Of a DNA stretch of 64,000 nt, positions 34,475 through 43,611 are shown piece after piece. A program made the translations under genes and the position numbers. Source of the DNA: Acidimicrobiaceae bacterium. Lineage in GTDB: Bacteria; Actinomycetota; Acidimicrobiia; Acidimicrobiales; RAAP-2. Under the pieces are notes generated by a model. The model had not been told where the DNA came from and searched no databases. It saw only the letters and a list, made by a program, of their open reading frames with translations. The stretch lies in the NCBI GenBank assembly GCA_003142095.1, contig PLON01000069.1, positions 1 through 64,000 of the forward strand. The letters are read 5' to 3'. How positions within the stretch are numbered: position 1 is the first letter of the stretch; every line of letters starts with the position of its first letter.

Positions 34475-34753
34475 TTATGCCTCTTCGTCGTAGCCGAGAT
34501 TCCACTCAACGAGCAGGTTCTCGCGCTCGGCGTCGCGGTTCACGCGCTCGCGGTTACGCCGGAACTGCGGGTCGTGCGGGGGAAGAAACCGAAGTCGCGC
34601 GTCAATGCGGTCGACGAACGCTTGAATCTGCTCTTCGTCGCCAAAGACCATCCGGCACTCCCAGTGCGGGGCGACGGGTCCTAAGTAGACAACTTGGACG
34701 TGGCCGACCGGGTCGACAACCTCAATGGCTTCACTGGTCGGGACCTGGCTCAC
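34475..34753 (-). CDS. Conserved-looking small protein, unknown
   Basis: 92 aa, acidic, no signal peptide or membrane segment. Contains VQVVYLGPVAPHWECRMVFG and a charged C-terminus. I choose GTG 34753 because GAGGAG lies 5 nt upstream; the open frame starts four codons earlier. It shares no motif with families I know. Between the DUF2342-like and whiB genes. Confidence 0.55.
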   Translation of the reverse strand: MSQVPTSEAIEVVDPVGHVQVVYLGPVAPHWECRMVFGDEEQIQAFVDRIDARLRFLPPHDPQFRRNRERVNRDAERENLLVEWNLGYDEEA

Positions 34754-34921
34754 AAAACTCCTCAAACGACGGGTACTTTCGTTATTCTACTGGTCTTTTC
34801 GTATTCACTTCTAAGTCCGTTGTAAGCCGTTTGGAACCTTAAGAATTCTGTCAAGGTATCGTAACGACAAGTGCGCGCGAAGTCACTACTGTGAGAACCA
34901 GAAGTAAGGAAAGAGGTGTGT

Positions 34922-35173
34922 ATGAGTGCTGAATGGATGGCCGACGGGAAGTGCCGTGAGTACGCGCCTGAGACCTTCTTTCCCCGCGACGGTATGGGAG
35001 TCATTGTCGCCCAGCGCATTTGCGCAACGTGCCCAGCGGCCAGCGAGTGTCTTGTCTACGCACTTGACAATCACATCGACCACGGGGTCTGGGGTGGCAA
35101 GAGCGAGCGCGAGCGCCGCCGCCTCCTGCGCGAGCGTCGCCAGCGACGTCTCTTTAATCGCGACCTGCACTAG
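34922..35173 (+). CDS. WhiB-family iron-sulfur regulator
   Basis: 83 aa. Four [4Fe-4S] cysteines C11, C34, C37, C43 in the C-x22-C-x2-C-x5-C spacing, then the GVWGGKSERERR turn and basic tail that bind DNA/sigma-A. The start is ATG 34922; a GTG two codons upstream is also possible. WhiB proteins act as redox or NO-sensitive transcription factors. It is 8 bases upstream of the formiminotransferase gene, probably one transcript. Confidence 0.92.
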   Translation: MSAEWMADGKCREYAPETFFPRDGMGVIVAQRICATCPAASECLVYALDNHIDHGVWGGKSERERRRLLRERRQRRLFNRDLH

Positions 35174-35181
35174 GTCCCGCG

Positions 35182-35997
35182 TTGTTCGAATGCGTCGTCA
35201 ACGTGTCTGACGGGCGACGCCTGGACGTACTTGACGAACTGGGACTGGCGGCCGGACCGGCGTTGCGCGATCGCCATAGCGATGCCGTCCATAACCGCAG
35301 CGTCTTCACACTCATCCACCACCGCATTGAACTGCGCCATCACGTACGCAACTTCGTCGTCGCCACGATGAGGCTCCTGGACCTGCGAGACCACGAAGGG
35401 GTCCACCCCTGCTTCGGAGTCTTAGACGTCGTGCCCTTCGTCGCCCTGGACTCGCGCAAGGCCGAAGAGGCCGCGACACTACGCAACGAAACGGCCTCCT
35501 GGGTGGCCGATACCTTTGACGTTCCCGTCTTTCTCTACGGACGCCTCCGCGATGGCTCGAAGCGAAGCCTTCCCGAAGTGCGACGCCACGCCTTTCACTC
35601 GTTGATGCCCGACATGGGACCCATGAAACCGAGCGCGGAGCGCGGTGCCAGCGCCATCGGCGCGCGACCGGTGCTGGTGGCGTGGAACATCTGGGTGCGC
35701 GGGATCGACCTCAGCGAAGGGCGCCTTATCGCCAAAGCCCTGCGCCGACCAGAAGTGCGCGCGCTGGCCTTTCAGATGCCCGACATGGTCCAGCTCAGCT
35801 TCAACTTGATCGATCCCGCCAACGTGCGACCGTCAATGGTCTACGACAAGGTGCTCGGGCTCCTCGACACGCGCGTCATCGACCACGCCGAATTGGTGGG
35901 GCTTATCCCCGACGTGGTGCTGCGAGCCGAAGACCCGAAGCGCTGGAAGCAACTGGGACTAGGCGAGGACGCGACGATCGAGTCGCGTCTTAGTTAA
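35182..35997 (+). CDS. Glutamate formiminotransferase
   Basis: 271 aa. Transfers the formimino group of N-formiminoglutamate to tetrahydrofolate. N-terminal ECVVNVSDGR and DRHSDAVHNRSVFTL are the family substrate/folate motifs. HPCFGVLDVVPFV follows, and GARPVLVAWNIWV marks the second half. No cyclodeaminase domain is fused. TTG start at 35182 directly at MFECVV, no clear Shine-Dalgarno. The hut genes lie 18 kb away and include an arginase-family HutG, which would release formamide instead. Confidence 0.88.
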   Translation: MFECVVNVSDGRRLDVLDELGLAAGPALRDRHSDAVHNRSVFTLIHHRIELRHHVRNFVVATMRLLDLRDHEGVHPCFGVLDVVPFVALDSRKAEEAATLRNETASWVADTFDVPVFLYGRLRDGSKRSLPEVRRHAFHSLMPDMGPMKPSAERGASAIGARPVLVAWNIWVRGIDLSEGRLIAKALRRPEVRALAFQMPDMVQLSFNLIDPANVRPSMVYDKVLGLLDTRVIDHAELVGLIPDVVLRAEDPKRWKQLGLGEDATIESRLS

Positions 35998-35998
35998 C

Positions 35999-36274
35999 TC
36001 AACCGGCCTGGGCGCGACGCTCGAGCGCGCGAGCGCGGCGGAGACGACGGCGTTCGCGTTCGCTCATACCGCCCCAGATGCCGAACTTCTCACCGTTATC
36101 GAGCGCGTACTCCAGGCAGTCGTCGCGCACTACGCAACCCCGGCAGACCTCTTTCGCCTCCCGGGTGGACGCACCACGCTCGGGGAAAAAGAGGTCGGGG
36201 TCAACGCCCATACAGTTGGCGCGCGCCTGCCAACCTCTGTCTTCAAGTCCGCTTAAGAGTTCGACAATCTCCAC
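35999..36274 (-). CDS. WhiB-family regulator, WhiB2/WhmD-like
   Basis: 91 aa. Cysteines C21, C44, C47, C53; then FGIWGGMSERERRRLRR. The sequence FFPERGASTREAKEVCRGC resembles the WhiB2/WhmD class that controls septation in mycobacteria and streptomycetes. GTG start with GGGGAGG upstream. Tail-to-tail with the formiminotransferase gene. Septation role is inferred from class. Confidence 0.92.
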   Translation of the reverse strand: MEIVELLSGLEDRGWQARANCMGVDPDLFFPERGASTREAKEVCRGCVVRDDCLEYALDNGEKFGIWGGMSERERRRLRRARALERRAQAG

Positions 36275-36396
36275 GTTGTGATTCCTCCCCGTCGAAGGCC
36301 ACTGCCATCGATGTAATTACAACTGTGTCATTGTTGCGGGGTTTGGTGGAAAATGCAAATTGAATTTTCGAACTCCCTGATGGAAGCGTCTTTGAT

Positions 36397-38391
36397 TCAG
36401 CCGGCGCGACGGTGTTTGACGAAGTCGTCGAGGGCGTACGTACCCAGATCGTTCACGTCCGTGTAGAAGAGTCGTCCCCCATTGACCCGGGCAATCTGCT
36501 CGACAAAGGGGAACTGGCTCCGCTCGATATCGAGGGCGAAGGTGTTGATCGTGATGCCGGCCTTGGTGCAGCGAAGTACCTCCGCCATGGTCTTTTCCAG
36601 GGTTTCGTGGACCGGGGGCCAGGAAAAGAACGGCTCGCCCGAGGCCGTCAGGTGGGCCGTGGGCTCGCCGTCGGTCACGACCACGATCTGTCGCTCCCCG
36701 CGCTCGTTGCGCAGCAAGTGGCGGCTCAGGGCCAGAGCGTGTTGAAGGTTGGTGCCGTAGTTGTAGTCGATAGTGAGAGCGGGAATGTCCTCGAGCTTCA
36801 ACTGTTGGGCCCGTTCGCCGAATCCGACGATCGCGACGAAGTCGCGCGGGAACTTGGACGAGATGAGCTGCGTCAACGCCAGCACCATCTTCTTCGCGGG
36901 TACGAGGTTGCCACGCATCGCCATGGACAGCGAGAGGTCGATCGCGAAAATTGTGGCCGAGCGTCTGGTCGCTTCGTACTCTTCGACCTCGAAGTCGTCG
37001 GGGTGCAGTTTCAAGGGTGTGCCGGGACCTTGACGCAGCAGCGCGTTGCGTAGCGTCCGCGGCAGGTGCAGCGCAACGGCTTCACCGGGTTCCCAGGGTT
37101 TCGCCGTCTCTTCGCGGTCCCCTCCGCGCGCCAAGGTCGCGACGGGGTGTCCCCCGAGGGGGGGCGAATCGCGTAGTTGACGGAAGAGGTCGCGAAGCGC
37201 GATTTGACCGATCTTTCTCACCCCGCGCGCGCTCAACTTCAATCGGTTGGATGCGCGGTCGATGAAGCCTTGATCCTTTAGGCCCTGCAGAGCGCGCTGG
37301 AGGCGCTGTACGTGGCGTGCCGCGTCGTCGCCGAGGTTTCTTCGCACTGCTTCGATATCCACCTCCCGCAGGCCCTGGGCGGCGTGGCTTTGGCCGAGAA
37401 ACTCTTCCAGACCCTTTAGTTCGCCGAGCTGCTCGGCGACCGACGCGACGTCGGCGAATGGCGAGCCGCCCTGGCCGCGCATGCGGTGCGCGCGATTCCA
37501 GTCGATGTCGGGCGTGGCCTGGCGCAGGTTCGAGACGAGCCGGTTCATGGAGAAGTTCATCTCCATGTTCTGCATCATCTCGTCGAAGAGGGCGCGTAGT
37601 TCGCCTTGTTGCTCGGCCGAGAGAGAGTTGAACATCGCTTCGGCGGCCGCGGCGCGCTCGGCCATCATGCGTACGACGTCCTCGAGATTCTCAGCGCCGG
37701 GAAAGAAGTCACCAAACTTCTCGATGAAGTCATCGAATGTCGGCTCGAGCGGCTCGCCACGGCGATCCTGTTCGATCATGGTCGAGAGCGCGTCCATCAT
37801 GTCGCGCATGCGCGCGAGCTCTTCGGGGTCGGGACGACCCATGAACTCTTTGCTCTGCTGGAAGTACGTATCGAGAACGTCGCGCTCGAGTTCGCCCATC
37901 ATCTCTTCGTACTCTTCACGGGCCTCGGAGGAGACGAACTCGTAGTTACGGTACTCCCCGAGACGCTCGGCCAGTCGATCGTTCATGAGATCACGTTGCA
38001 TCTTGCGCTGGTCGACGAGGTCGCGGGTTACTCGTTCACGCCGTTCGTCTCCGGACTCCTGCGCGTCTTCCAACAGTTGATCGAGTTCGCTCTCCTCGGT
38101 GGCCTCGATGTCGTCGAGCCAGTCGCGATATCTCTGCATCTCGCCGTTGGGGTCGGCCTGCTGTTCAAGTTCGCGTCGACGTTTGCGAGTGCGTTCGAGT
38201 AGCTCACGCAGTCCCTCGACACGATCGCCGTCTTCGGTCTCGTAGCCCTCGCGGAGCAGTCGATCCATGGCCTCGTCGAGATCGCCGTTCTCCATGAAGT
38301 CGTCGGCCAGGAGCGCTAAGAGTTCGTCGACGTCGAGATCGTCGAACTCGTCGTCGTCACCGACGCGGCGATAGCCGTAGCGAACTGGCAC
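36397..38391 (-). CDS. VWA-domain protein partner of AAA+ ATPase
   Basis: 664 aa. A very acidic, helical N-terminal region (to about 450) is followed by a von Willebrand A domain with the MIDAS start FAIDLSLSMAMRG and a downstream VVTDGEPTAH. Genes for a VWA protein and a MoxR/ChlI-type AAA+ ATPase side by side form chelatase- or RavA/ViaA-like complexes that remodel target proteins or insert metals. The upstream ATPase stop abuts this ATG. Target unknown. Confidence 0.85.
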   Translation of the reverse strand: MPVRYGYRRVGDDDEFDDLDVDELLALLADDFMENGDLDEAMDRLLREGYETEDGDRVEGLRELLERTRKRRRELEQQADPNGEMQRYRDWLDDIEATEESELDQLLEDAQESGDERRERVTRDLVDQRKMQRDLMNDRLAERLGEYRNYEFVSSEAREEYEEMMGELERDVLDTYFQQSKEFMGRPDPEELARMRDMMDALSTMIEQDRRGEPLEPTFDDFIEKFGDFFPGAENLEDVVRMMAERAAAAEAMFNSLSAEQQGELRALFDEMMQNMEMNFSMNRLVSNLRQATPDIDWNRAHRMRGQGGSPFADVASVAEQLGELKGLEEFLGQSHAAQGLREVDIEAVRRNLGDDAARHVQRLQRALQGLKDQGFIDRASNRLKLSARGVRKIGQIALRDLFRQLRDSPPLGGHPVATLARGGDREETAKPWEPGEAVALHLPRTLRNALLRQGPGTPLKLHPDDFEVEEYEATRRSATIFAIDLSLSMAMRGNLVPAKKMVLALTQLISSKFPRDFVAIVGFGERAQQLKLEDIPALTIDYNYGTNLQHALALSRHLLRNERGERQIVVVTDGEPTAHLTASGEPFFSWPPVHETLEKTMAEVLRCTKAGITINTFALDIERSQFPFVEQIARVNGGRLFYTDVNDLGTYALDDFVKHRRAG

Positions 38392-39813
38392 TTAACGGTT
38401 CCTCGAACGATAGAGAGCCCTCGCACCCGACGCGTCCTTTGCGAGACGCTTCGTTAGGTAGAGGCCCTCAAGCACGAACTCCACGGCGGCCGCCTTTTCG
38501 CCGTCACTAGCGCCCGGTCCCGCAATACGTTCGACAGGCGATTCGAGGGCGGGCATCGCGGCCAACACTTCGAGGTAGTTCGCGTCGGGAAGGTCGTCGC
38601 CGGTGTGCACGATCGCTTCGGAGTTGAAGGCGTCGACGATCTCGGAGGCTTCTTCGAGCAGCACTTCGGCGAAACATTGGCGTACCGCCAACGACACGAG
38701 CGCCGCAATGACCTGATCAGCGTCGCTATCGTCCATGGTGTCGAACTCGATCTTGCCCTGGGTCGATTGCACCATGGCACTGAGGTCACTCACGCGCGGC
38801 ACCACCATCGTGTCGTGAGTTCGTAGCGTCCGGCGCAGCGCGTTCGCGACGACGGTCTCGAAGTTGGCGATCGAGAGTCGTACTGATACTCCCGAACTCT
38901 GGCTGATGACGTGGCTGCGCCGGGCGACGTGGCTCACGCGAGCGACGATGTCGTCGATGAACCAGGGCACGACAATGGGTACCGACGCCACCGGCAAATG
39001 CGCCTCTTGGTGCATGATCTCAATCTCGGTCGACACCTCGAAGGGGTAGTGGGTGCGGATCTGCGACCCGAAGCGGTCCTTCAATGGCGTAATCAGACGC
39101 CCTCGATTGGTGTAGTCCTCGGGGTTCGCGGTCGCCACCACCATCACGTCGAGATCAAGGCGCACGAGGTGACCGCGAATCTGCACGTCGCGCTCTTCGA
39201 GAACGTTGAGGAGTCCGACCTGGATGCGCTCCGAGAGGTCCGGGAGCTCGTTGATCGCGAAGATTCCCCGGTTCGATTTGGGAACCAGGCCGTAGCTGAG
39301 GGCCTTCGGGTCGTCGAGGTAGAGACCGCCGGCGACCTTGATGGGGTCGACCTCGCCAATGAGATCGGCCATCGACGTGTCGGGCGACGCCAGTTTCTCG
39401 GCGAAGCGATGACTACGGTGCACCCACGTAATCGGCGTGTCGTCACCCTTCTCGGCCACGAGATCGATGCCGAAGGCGGAGATCGGTGCGAAAGGGTCGT
39501 CGCGCACATCCGAGCCCGCCACGATCGGCAGCCACTCGTCGAGCAGTTCCACGAGTGATCGAATGATTCGCGTCTTCGCTTGACCACGCTCGCCGAGCAG
39601 GATGATGTCGTGTCCGGCCAAGAGGGCTGTCTCCAGTTGGGGCAACACGGTGTCCTCGTAGCCAAGGACTGAAGCCGTCAGGGCGATGCCGTCGGCCAAG
39701 CGCGCCTCCAGGTTCTGACGTATTTCTTCGCGTACCGACTTCGCCTGATAGTTGGAAGTGCGCAGGGCGCCCAGAGTTGTGGGGAGTTCTGAGGGAGTAA
39801 TTGGGGTGCTCAT
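38392..39813 (-). CDS. MoxR/ChlI-type AAA+ ATPase
   Basis: 473 aa. Walker A variant GERGQAKTR, Walker B GIFAINELPDL (Asn-Glu where Asp-Glu is usual), sensor 1 VVATANPEDYTNRGR, and the long ChlI-type insert. A C-terminal helical domain follows. It stands directly upstream of the VWA gene, presumably as the motor of the pair. The N for D in Walker B may weaken hydrolysis. Confidence 0.85.
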   Translation of the reverse strand: MSTPITPSELPTTLGALRTSNYQAKSVREEIRQNLEARLADGIALTASVLGYEDTVLPQLETALLAGHDIILLGERGQAKTRIIRSLVELLDEWLPIVAGSDVRDDPFAPISAFGIDLVAEKGDDTPITWVHRSHRFAEKLASPDTSMADLIGEVDPIKVAGGLYLDDPKALSYGLVPKSNRGIFAINELPDLSERIQVGLLNVLEERDVQIRGHLVRLDLDVMVVATANPEDYTNRGRLITPLKDRFGSQIRTHYPFEVSTEIEIMHQEAHLPVASVPIVVPWFIDDIVARVSHVARRSHVISQSSGVSVRLSIANFETVVANALRRTLRTHDTMVVPRVSDLSAMVQSTQGKIEFDTMDDSDADQVIAALVSLAVRQCFAEVLLEEASEIVDAFNSEAIVHTGDDLPDANYLEVLAAMPALESPVERIAGPGASDGEKAAAVEFVLEGLYLTKRLAKDASGARALYRSRNR

Positions 39814-39978
39814 AGAAGCACCTTAGGGGTTTGCCCATCGCGAGTGGGCCTCGGGGTTTCCGCCACGGTTCTCGGACGCCATGCTCGGTGCGAAGTGCGA
39901 TAAGTCTCCAAAAAGTCCATGACCGAAGTCAAATAAACTGCGACAATCGAACTCGGAAGCATCATGCAAAGTCGACAC

Positions 39979-40314
39979 CTAATACCTTTTCTGGGCGCTG
40001 TTGGGAGACGGGTGTCGTGACCGTGTTGGGCGACGCAGCGCCAAAGAAGCGCGCGACGAGGCGTGCAGCGCGACAAGAACACGGGTCCACGTTCCATTCC
40101 TCGACCACCGACGAAACTGGGACCAAACTCGGGTCCAGGGACCGAACTCATCGGGCGGGAAACGCCATTGGCACCCGGTGTGCGAGATGTAGAGCATCGC
40201 GTCGACGACGTGGCGCAGGTCGGCTCCGTGCTTCGGTCCTCGTTTGGAGGAAACCAGCAGCAGGGGCTCCAGTATCTTCCACTGGGCATCGGTCAGGTCA
40301 CTTGAATAGGCCAC
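39979..40314 (-). pseudogene. Truncated IS5-family transposase
   Basis: The first ~88 residues follow the N-terminal domain of IS5/DUF4096 transposases: DLTDAQWKILEPLL, GADLRHVVDAMLYISHTGCQ, WRFPPDEFGPW and FRRWSRNGTW. After ALHASSR the frame drifts and stops, with no DDE core. No terminal inverted repeats could be placed. The remainder of 39814-40378 has no gene. This relic borders the catabolic cluster that starts at 40379. Confidence 0.8.
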
Positions 40315-40378
40315 GACTTGATGGTGTCAGTCGCGGCTCCTGGCGCACTCGCCAAATAGAACACAGACTCTTAGGTGT

Positions 40379-41356
40379 CTACGAATTCATTGATTTGTGA
40401 ATCGTCGTCACGATGCGCTCTACGGACGGGATGGCGAGGTCCTCAAGCGCGTCTGCCGCCGGCAATGGAATGTGCGGCGTCGTGATGCGAACGATTGGAC
40501 CATCGAGATCGTAGAAGACCTCGTCGGCGACGATAGAAGTAACTTCTGCTCCCCATCCGCAGAGACGAGGGTTCTCCTCTACCGTGAAGAGCCGTCCCGT
40601 CGCCGAGACTTCGCGCAGAATCGTCGCCGTGTCGAGCGGCACGAGTGAACGAACGTCCACCACGGTGCAGTTGATGCCATTGGTCGCGAGTTCTTCGGCG
40701 GCGTCGAGGGCTCTCGGGACCATGGCGCCGAGTGCCACGAGCGTGGCGTCGGAGCCCTGTCGAAGCACCTTGGCAGAACCCAACGTGTCGACGATGTCGC
40801 CGTCGGGCACGTCCATCTTCGACGAATAGAGCGACTTCGCCTCGAGAAAGACGACCGGGTCGTTGTCACGAATCGACGCCGCCATGAGTCCGATGACGTC
40901 AACGGCATTGGACGGCACGACGACTTTGAGTCCGGGAATCATCATCGCCCAGTTTTCAACGCTCTGAGAGTGTTGAGCCCCGAAGCGCAGTCCCCCGCCG
41001 TTGCCGGATCGAATCACCAACGGGAACGACATCTGACCGTTGGTCATGTAGCGGCTCTTCGCGATTTCGTTGGCGACGATGTCCCAACACACCGCGAAGA
41101 AGTCAGAAAACATAATCTCGGCGATGGGACGCAGTCCCGTCATGGCGGCGCCCATCGCGGCCCCGAGGATGGCCTGTTCGCTGATGGGTGTATCGCGCAC
41201 GCGAATCCCGCCAAACTCTTCGAGCAGTCCCACGGTGCCTTTGAACACGCCGCCGGCCGCGCCGACGTCTTCACCTAGGAAGACGACCGACTCGTCGCGT
41301 CGCATCTCTTGCGCGATACCACGCGCGATCGATTCTCGAAAGGTCAATTGCGCCAT
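40379..41356 (-). CDS. 2-oxoacid dehydrogenase E1 beta subunit
   Basis: 325 aa. PdhB/AcoB-type transketolase fold: VVFLGEDVGAAGGVFKGT, RVRDTPISEQAILGAAMGAA, then LRFGAQHSQSVENWAM, and a C-terminal VPLDTATIL. It pairs with E1 alpha, overlapping it by 13 bases. Together with the E2 at 50544 they form a TPP-dependent complex that oxidatively decarboxylates a 2-oxoacid or cleaves an acetoin-like diketone/ketol. No E3 gene in the window. Confidence 0.9.
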   Translation of the reverse strand: MAQLTFRESIARGIAQEMRRDESVVFLGEDVGAAGGVFKGTVGLLEEFGGIRVRDTPISEQAILGAAMGAAMTGLRPIAEIMFSDFFAVCWDIVANEIAKSRYMTNGQMSFPLVIRSGNGGGLRFGAQHSQSVENWAMMIPGLKVVVPSNAVDVIGLMAASIRDNDPVVFLEAKSLYSSKMDVPDGDIVDTLGSAKVLRQGSDATLVALGAMVPRALDAAEELATNGINCTVVDVRSLVPLDTATILREVSATGRLFTVEENPRLCGWGAEVTSIVADEVFYDLDGPIVRITTPHIPLPAADALEDLAIPSVERIVTTIHKSMNS

Positions 41357-42351
41357 GCGGCACCTCCGTCAGCCCATACGTCTTTCATCAACAGATCTTC
41401 TCCGGGCACACCGCCCGCCTTGGCCGCTTCCGTCGCGTCGTCGACCTCCGCGTTGACCTGCGCCTCGATCTCGAGAAGCTCCGACTCACTTACTCCGGAC
41501 TCCAAGAGACGCAACCGGTAGCGAGGAATCGGATCCTTCGCCATCCACTCGGCTATCTCCTCAGCGGGTCGATACTTACCGGGATCGGCCCGCGAGTGGC
41601 CACCGTGTCGGTAGGTCTTCGCTTCGATCATGCTCGGGCCGTCTCCGGCGCGAGCGCGCGCGATGGCCCGACTGGTGACCTCGTACACCTCGTCGGCGTC
41701 GTTGCCGTCGATGATGATGCTCTCGAGACCGTAGGCGGACGCGCGGTCCGCGGCCGGGTTCACGACGGCCGTCACGTCTGAGGTGCGGGTGTATTCCATC
41801 CAGAGGTTGTTCTCACAGAAGAAGATCACGGGCAGCTTCCAGACCGCGGCGAAATTGAGCGCCTCGTGGAAGGCCCCGATGTTTACCGAGCCGTCACCGA
41901 AGAAGGCGACCGCTACTTGATCGGTGCCGCGGTACTGCGCGCTCCAGGCGGCACCGCACGCGATGGGAAGGTGCGCGCCAATGATGGCGTAGGAACCCAT
42001 CACTCCGTGCTCGACACTCGTGAGGTGCATCGAGCCGCCCTTGCCGGCCATGAGGCCGTTGGTGCGACCCATCAGCTCGGCGAAGACGGGAGTCATCGGG
42101 ACGCCGCGCGCGAGCGTGTGGGCGTGGCCGCGGTACGTGGCGAACGTCCAGTCGGTCGGACGCATCGCCGCCGCGACACCGGCCGCGATGGCTTCCTGGC
42201 CGATCGAGAGGTGACTCGTTCCCTTCACGTAGTTCTCCAAGAAGAGGTCATAAGCGCGCGTCTCGAACTGGCGCAGCGCAAACTGGCTCTTGTACATGGC
42301 AATCTTCTGCGCTACGTCGCTCTGCGCGGGCGCTACTTTCGTGCTGGCCAT
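41344..42351 (-). CDS. 2-oxoacid dehydrogenase E1 alpha subunit
   Basis: 335 aa. The TPP/Mg motif is GDGSVNIGAFHEALNFAAVW with CENN at its end. GTSHLSIGQEAIAAGV and GKGGSMHL resemble acetoin dehydrogenase AcoA and PdhA. The phosphorylation-loop type stretch YRHGGHSRADPGKYR is also present. It lies 9 bases downstream of the M24 gene. Substrate is undecided: pyruvate, branched-chain or an acetoin-like ketol. Confidence 0.9.
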   Translation of the reverse strand: MASTKVAPAQSDVAQKIAMYKSQFALRQFETRAYDLFLENYVKGTSHLSIGQEAIAAGVAAAMRPTDWTFATYRGHAHTLARGVPMTPVFAELMGRTNGLMAGKGGSMHLTSVEHGVMGSYAIIGAHLPIACGAAWSAQYRGTDQVAVAFFGDGSVNIGAFHEALNFAAVWKLPVIFFCENNLWMEYTRTSDVTAVVNPAADRASAYGLESIIIDGNDADEVYEVTSRAIARARAGDGPSMIEAKTYRHGGHSRADPGKYRPAEEIAEWMAKDPIPRYRLRLLESGVSESELLEIEAQVNAEVDDATEAAKAGGVPGEDLLMKDVWADGGAAWRN

Positions 42352-42360
42352 TTCATCCTC

Positions 42361-43611
42361 CTAATATCGGTTCGCGACCATGAGTTCTTGCGCAGGGAAA
42401 TGCGTGAGAATCGCGGGTCCCTGTTCTGTCACGACAATCTCTTCTTCAATACGTGCCGCCGACGTGCCGTCCGTGGCCGGACAGTACGTCTCGAGCGCGA
42501 AGACCATGCCTGCTTGCAGTTCTATCGGGTCGCGCACGCTGTTCAGTCGGCTGATCACGGGACGTTCGTGAAGCCCGAGGCCCAGTCCGTGACCGAACTG
42601 CAAACCGAAGGCGTCCATCTCGTTGGCGAAACCGAACTCCGTCGCCGCCGGCCACGCGAGAGCGATCTCGTCGGTCCCGACACCCGGGCGCACGAGATCA
42701 ATGGCCGTATCCATCCACGCGCGCGCCTTGGCGTACGCGTCGCGTTGGGGCGCCGTGGAACTGCCCACCGACATCGTGCGGTAGTAGCACGTCCGGTACC
42801 CGTTGTACGAGTGAATGATGTCGAAGAAGGCTTGCTCGCCGGGGCGGATGATGCGGTCGGTGAAGTTGTGCGGGTGAGGGTTGCAACGCTCGCCCGATAC
42901 GGCATTGATGGCCTCGACTTGGTCCGAGCCCATCTCGTAAAGGCGCTTGTTCGCGAGAGCGACGATCTCGTTTTCTCGGATCCCGGGCTTTAGCGCCTCG
43001 AAAATGTCCTGGTAGACGCCGTCGACCATCGCGGCCGCCTGGCTCAACAACATCAACTCGTCGGGGTTCTTAATCTGTCGCGCGTCCAACATGAGTTGCT
43101 GGGCGTCGCGCACGTCGACGCCGGCTTTTTGCATCTCGAAGAGAAAGGGCAGCTCCGTGATGTCCACGCCCACGGGCTGGTCGGCCACGCCCGCTTCGTT
43201 CAAGATGCCCACGATCTCCTTGACCGCCGATTCAAAGAGACCGGCGCGCGGCGCAATGGCCCCGCGCAGTCCGAGCATGCCCGCGCGACAGTTGTCCGGT
43301 TCGAGCCACGGGGCGAAGAGACGGTGGTGGCGCGCGGCTGAGCCGAAGTCCCAGACCATTGGTTCGCCGTGACGCGTTAAGAGGCAGTAGCGCGACATCT
43401 TGTCGCCGAGGGCCCCGCCGATCCAGGTCTGTGAGACGTAGCGGATGTTGTAGAAGTCGAAGAGGAGGATGGCGCCAAACTCACTGGCCTCGAGGGCCTC
43501 GCGCGCCCGGGCTAGCCGGTACGCGCGCAGTCGATCGAAGTCGACGCGCGTCTCGAAGTCAACGCCCCCGTGACCGGGGGTGTTGATAATTGGTCCGAAC
43601 CCTTCGGTCAC
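42361..43611 (-). CDS. M24-fold (creatinase/DddP/Xaa-Pro-like) enzyme
   Basis: 416 aa from GTG 43611, which overlaps the dehydrogenase stop (GTGA). The N-terminal domain has FGAILLFDFYNIRYVSQTW, as in DddP and Xaa-Pro dipeptidases; the pita-bread domain follows. Of the five metal ligands, D264 (in FFDII), H341 (FGHGLG), E374 (FALETY) and the EEE near 390 are kept, but the second Asp is replaced by C275 (GYRTCYYRT). Loss of this ligand suggests a metal-poor or metal-free mechanism as in creatinase. Substrate unknown. Confidence 0.8.
   Translation of the reverse strand: MTEGFGPIINTPGHGGVDFETRVDFDRLRAYRLARAREALEASEFGAILLFDFYNIRYVSQTWIGGALGDKMSRYCLLTRHGEPMVWDFGSAARHHRLFAPWLEPDNCRAGMLGLRGAIAPRAGLFESAVKEIVGILNEAGVADQPVGVDITELPFLFEMQKAGVDVRDAQQLMLDARQIKNPDELMLLSQAAAMVDGVYQDIFEALKPGIRENEIVALANKRLYEMGSDQVEAINAVSGERCNPHPHNFTDRIIRPGEQAFFDIIHSYNGYRTCYYRTMSVGSSTAPQRDAYAKARAWMDTAIDLVRPGVGTDEIALAWPAATEFGFANEMDAFGLQFGHGLGLGLHERPVISRLNSVRDPIELQAGMVFALETYCPATDGTSAARIEEEIVVTEQGPAILTHFPAQELMVANRY

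Noticed and set aside
41866-42993. 375-aa plus-strand frame opposite E1 alpha and the M24 gene
   Set aside because: Antisense to two well-supported genes, no start signal, Arg-rich composition.
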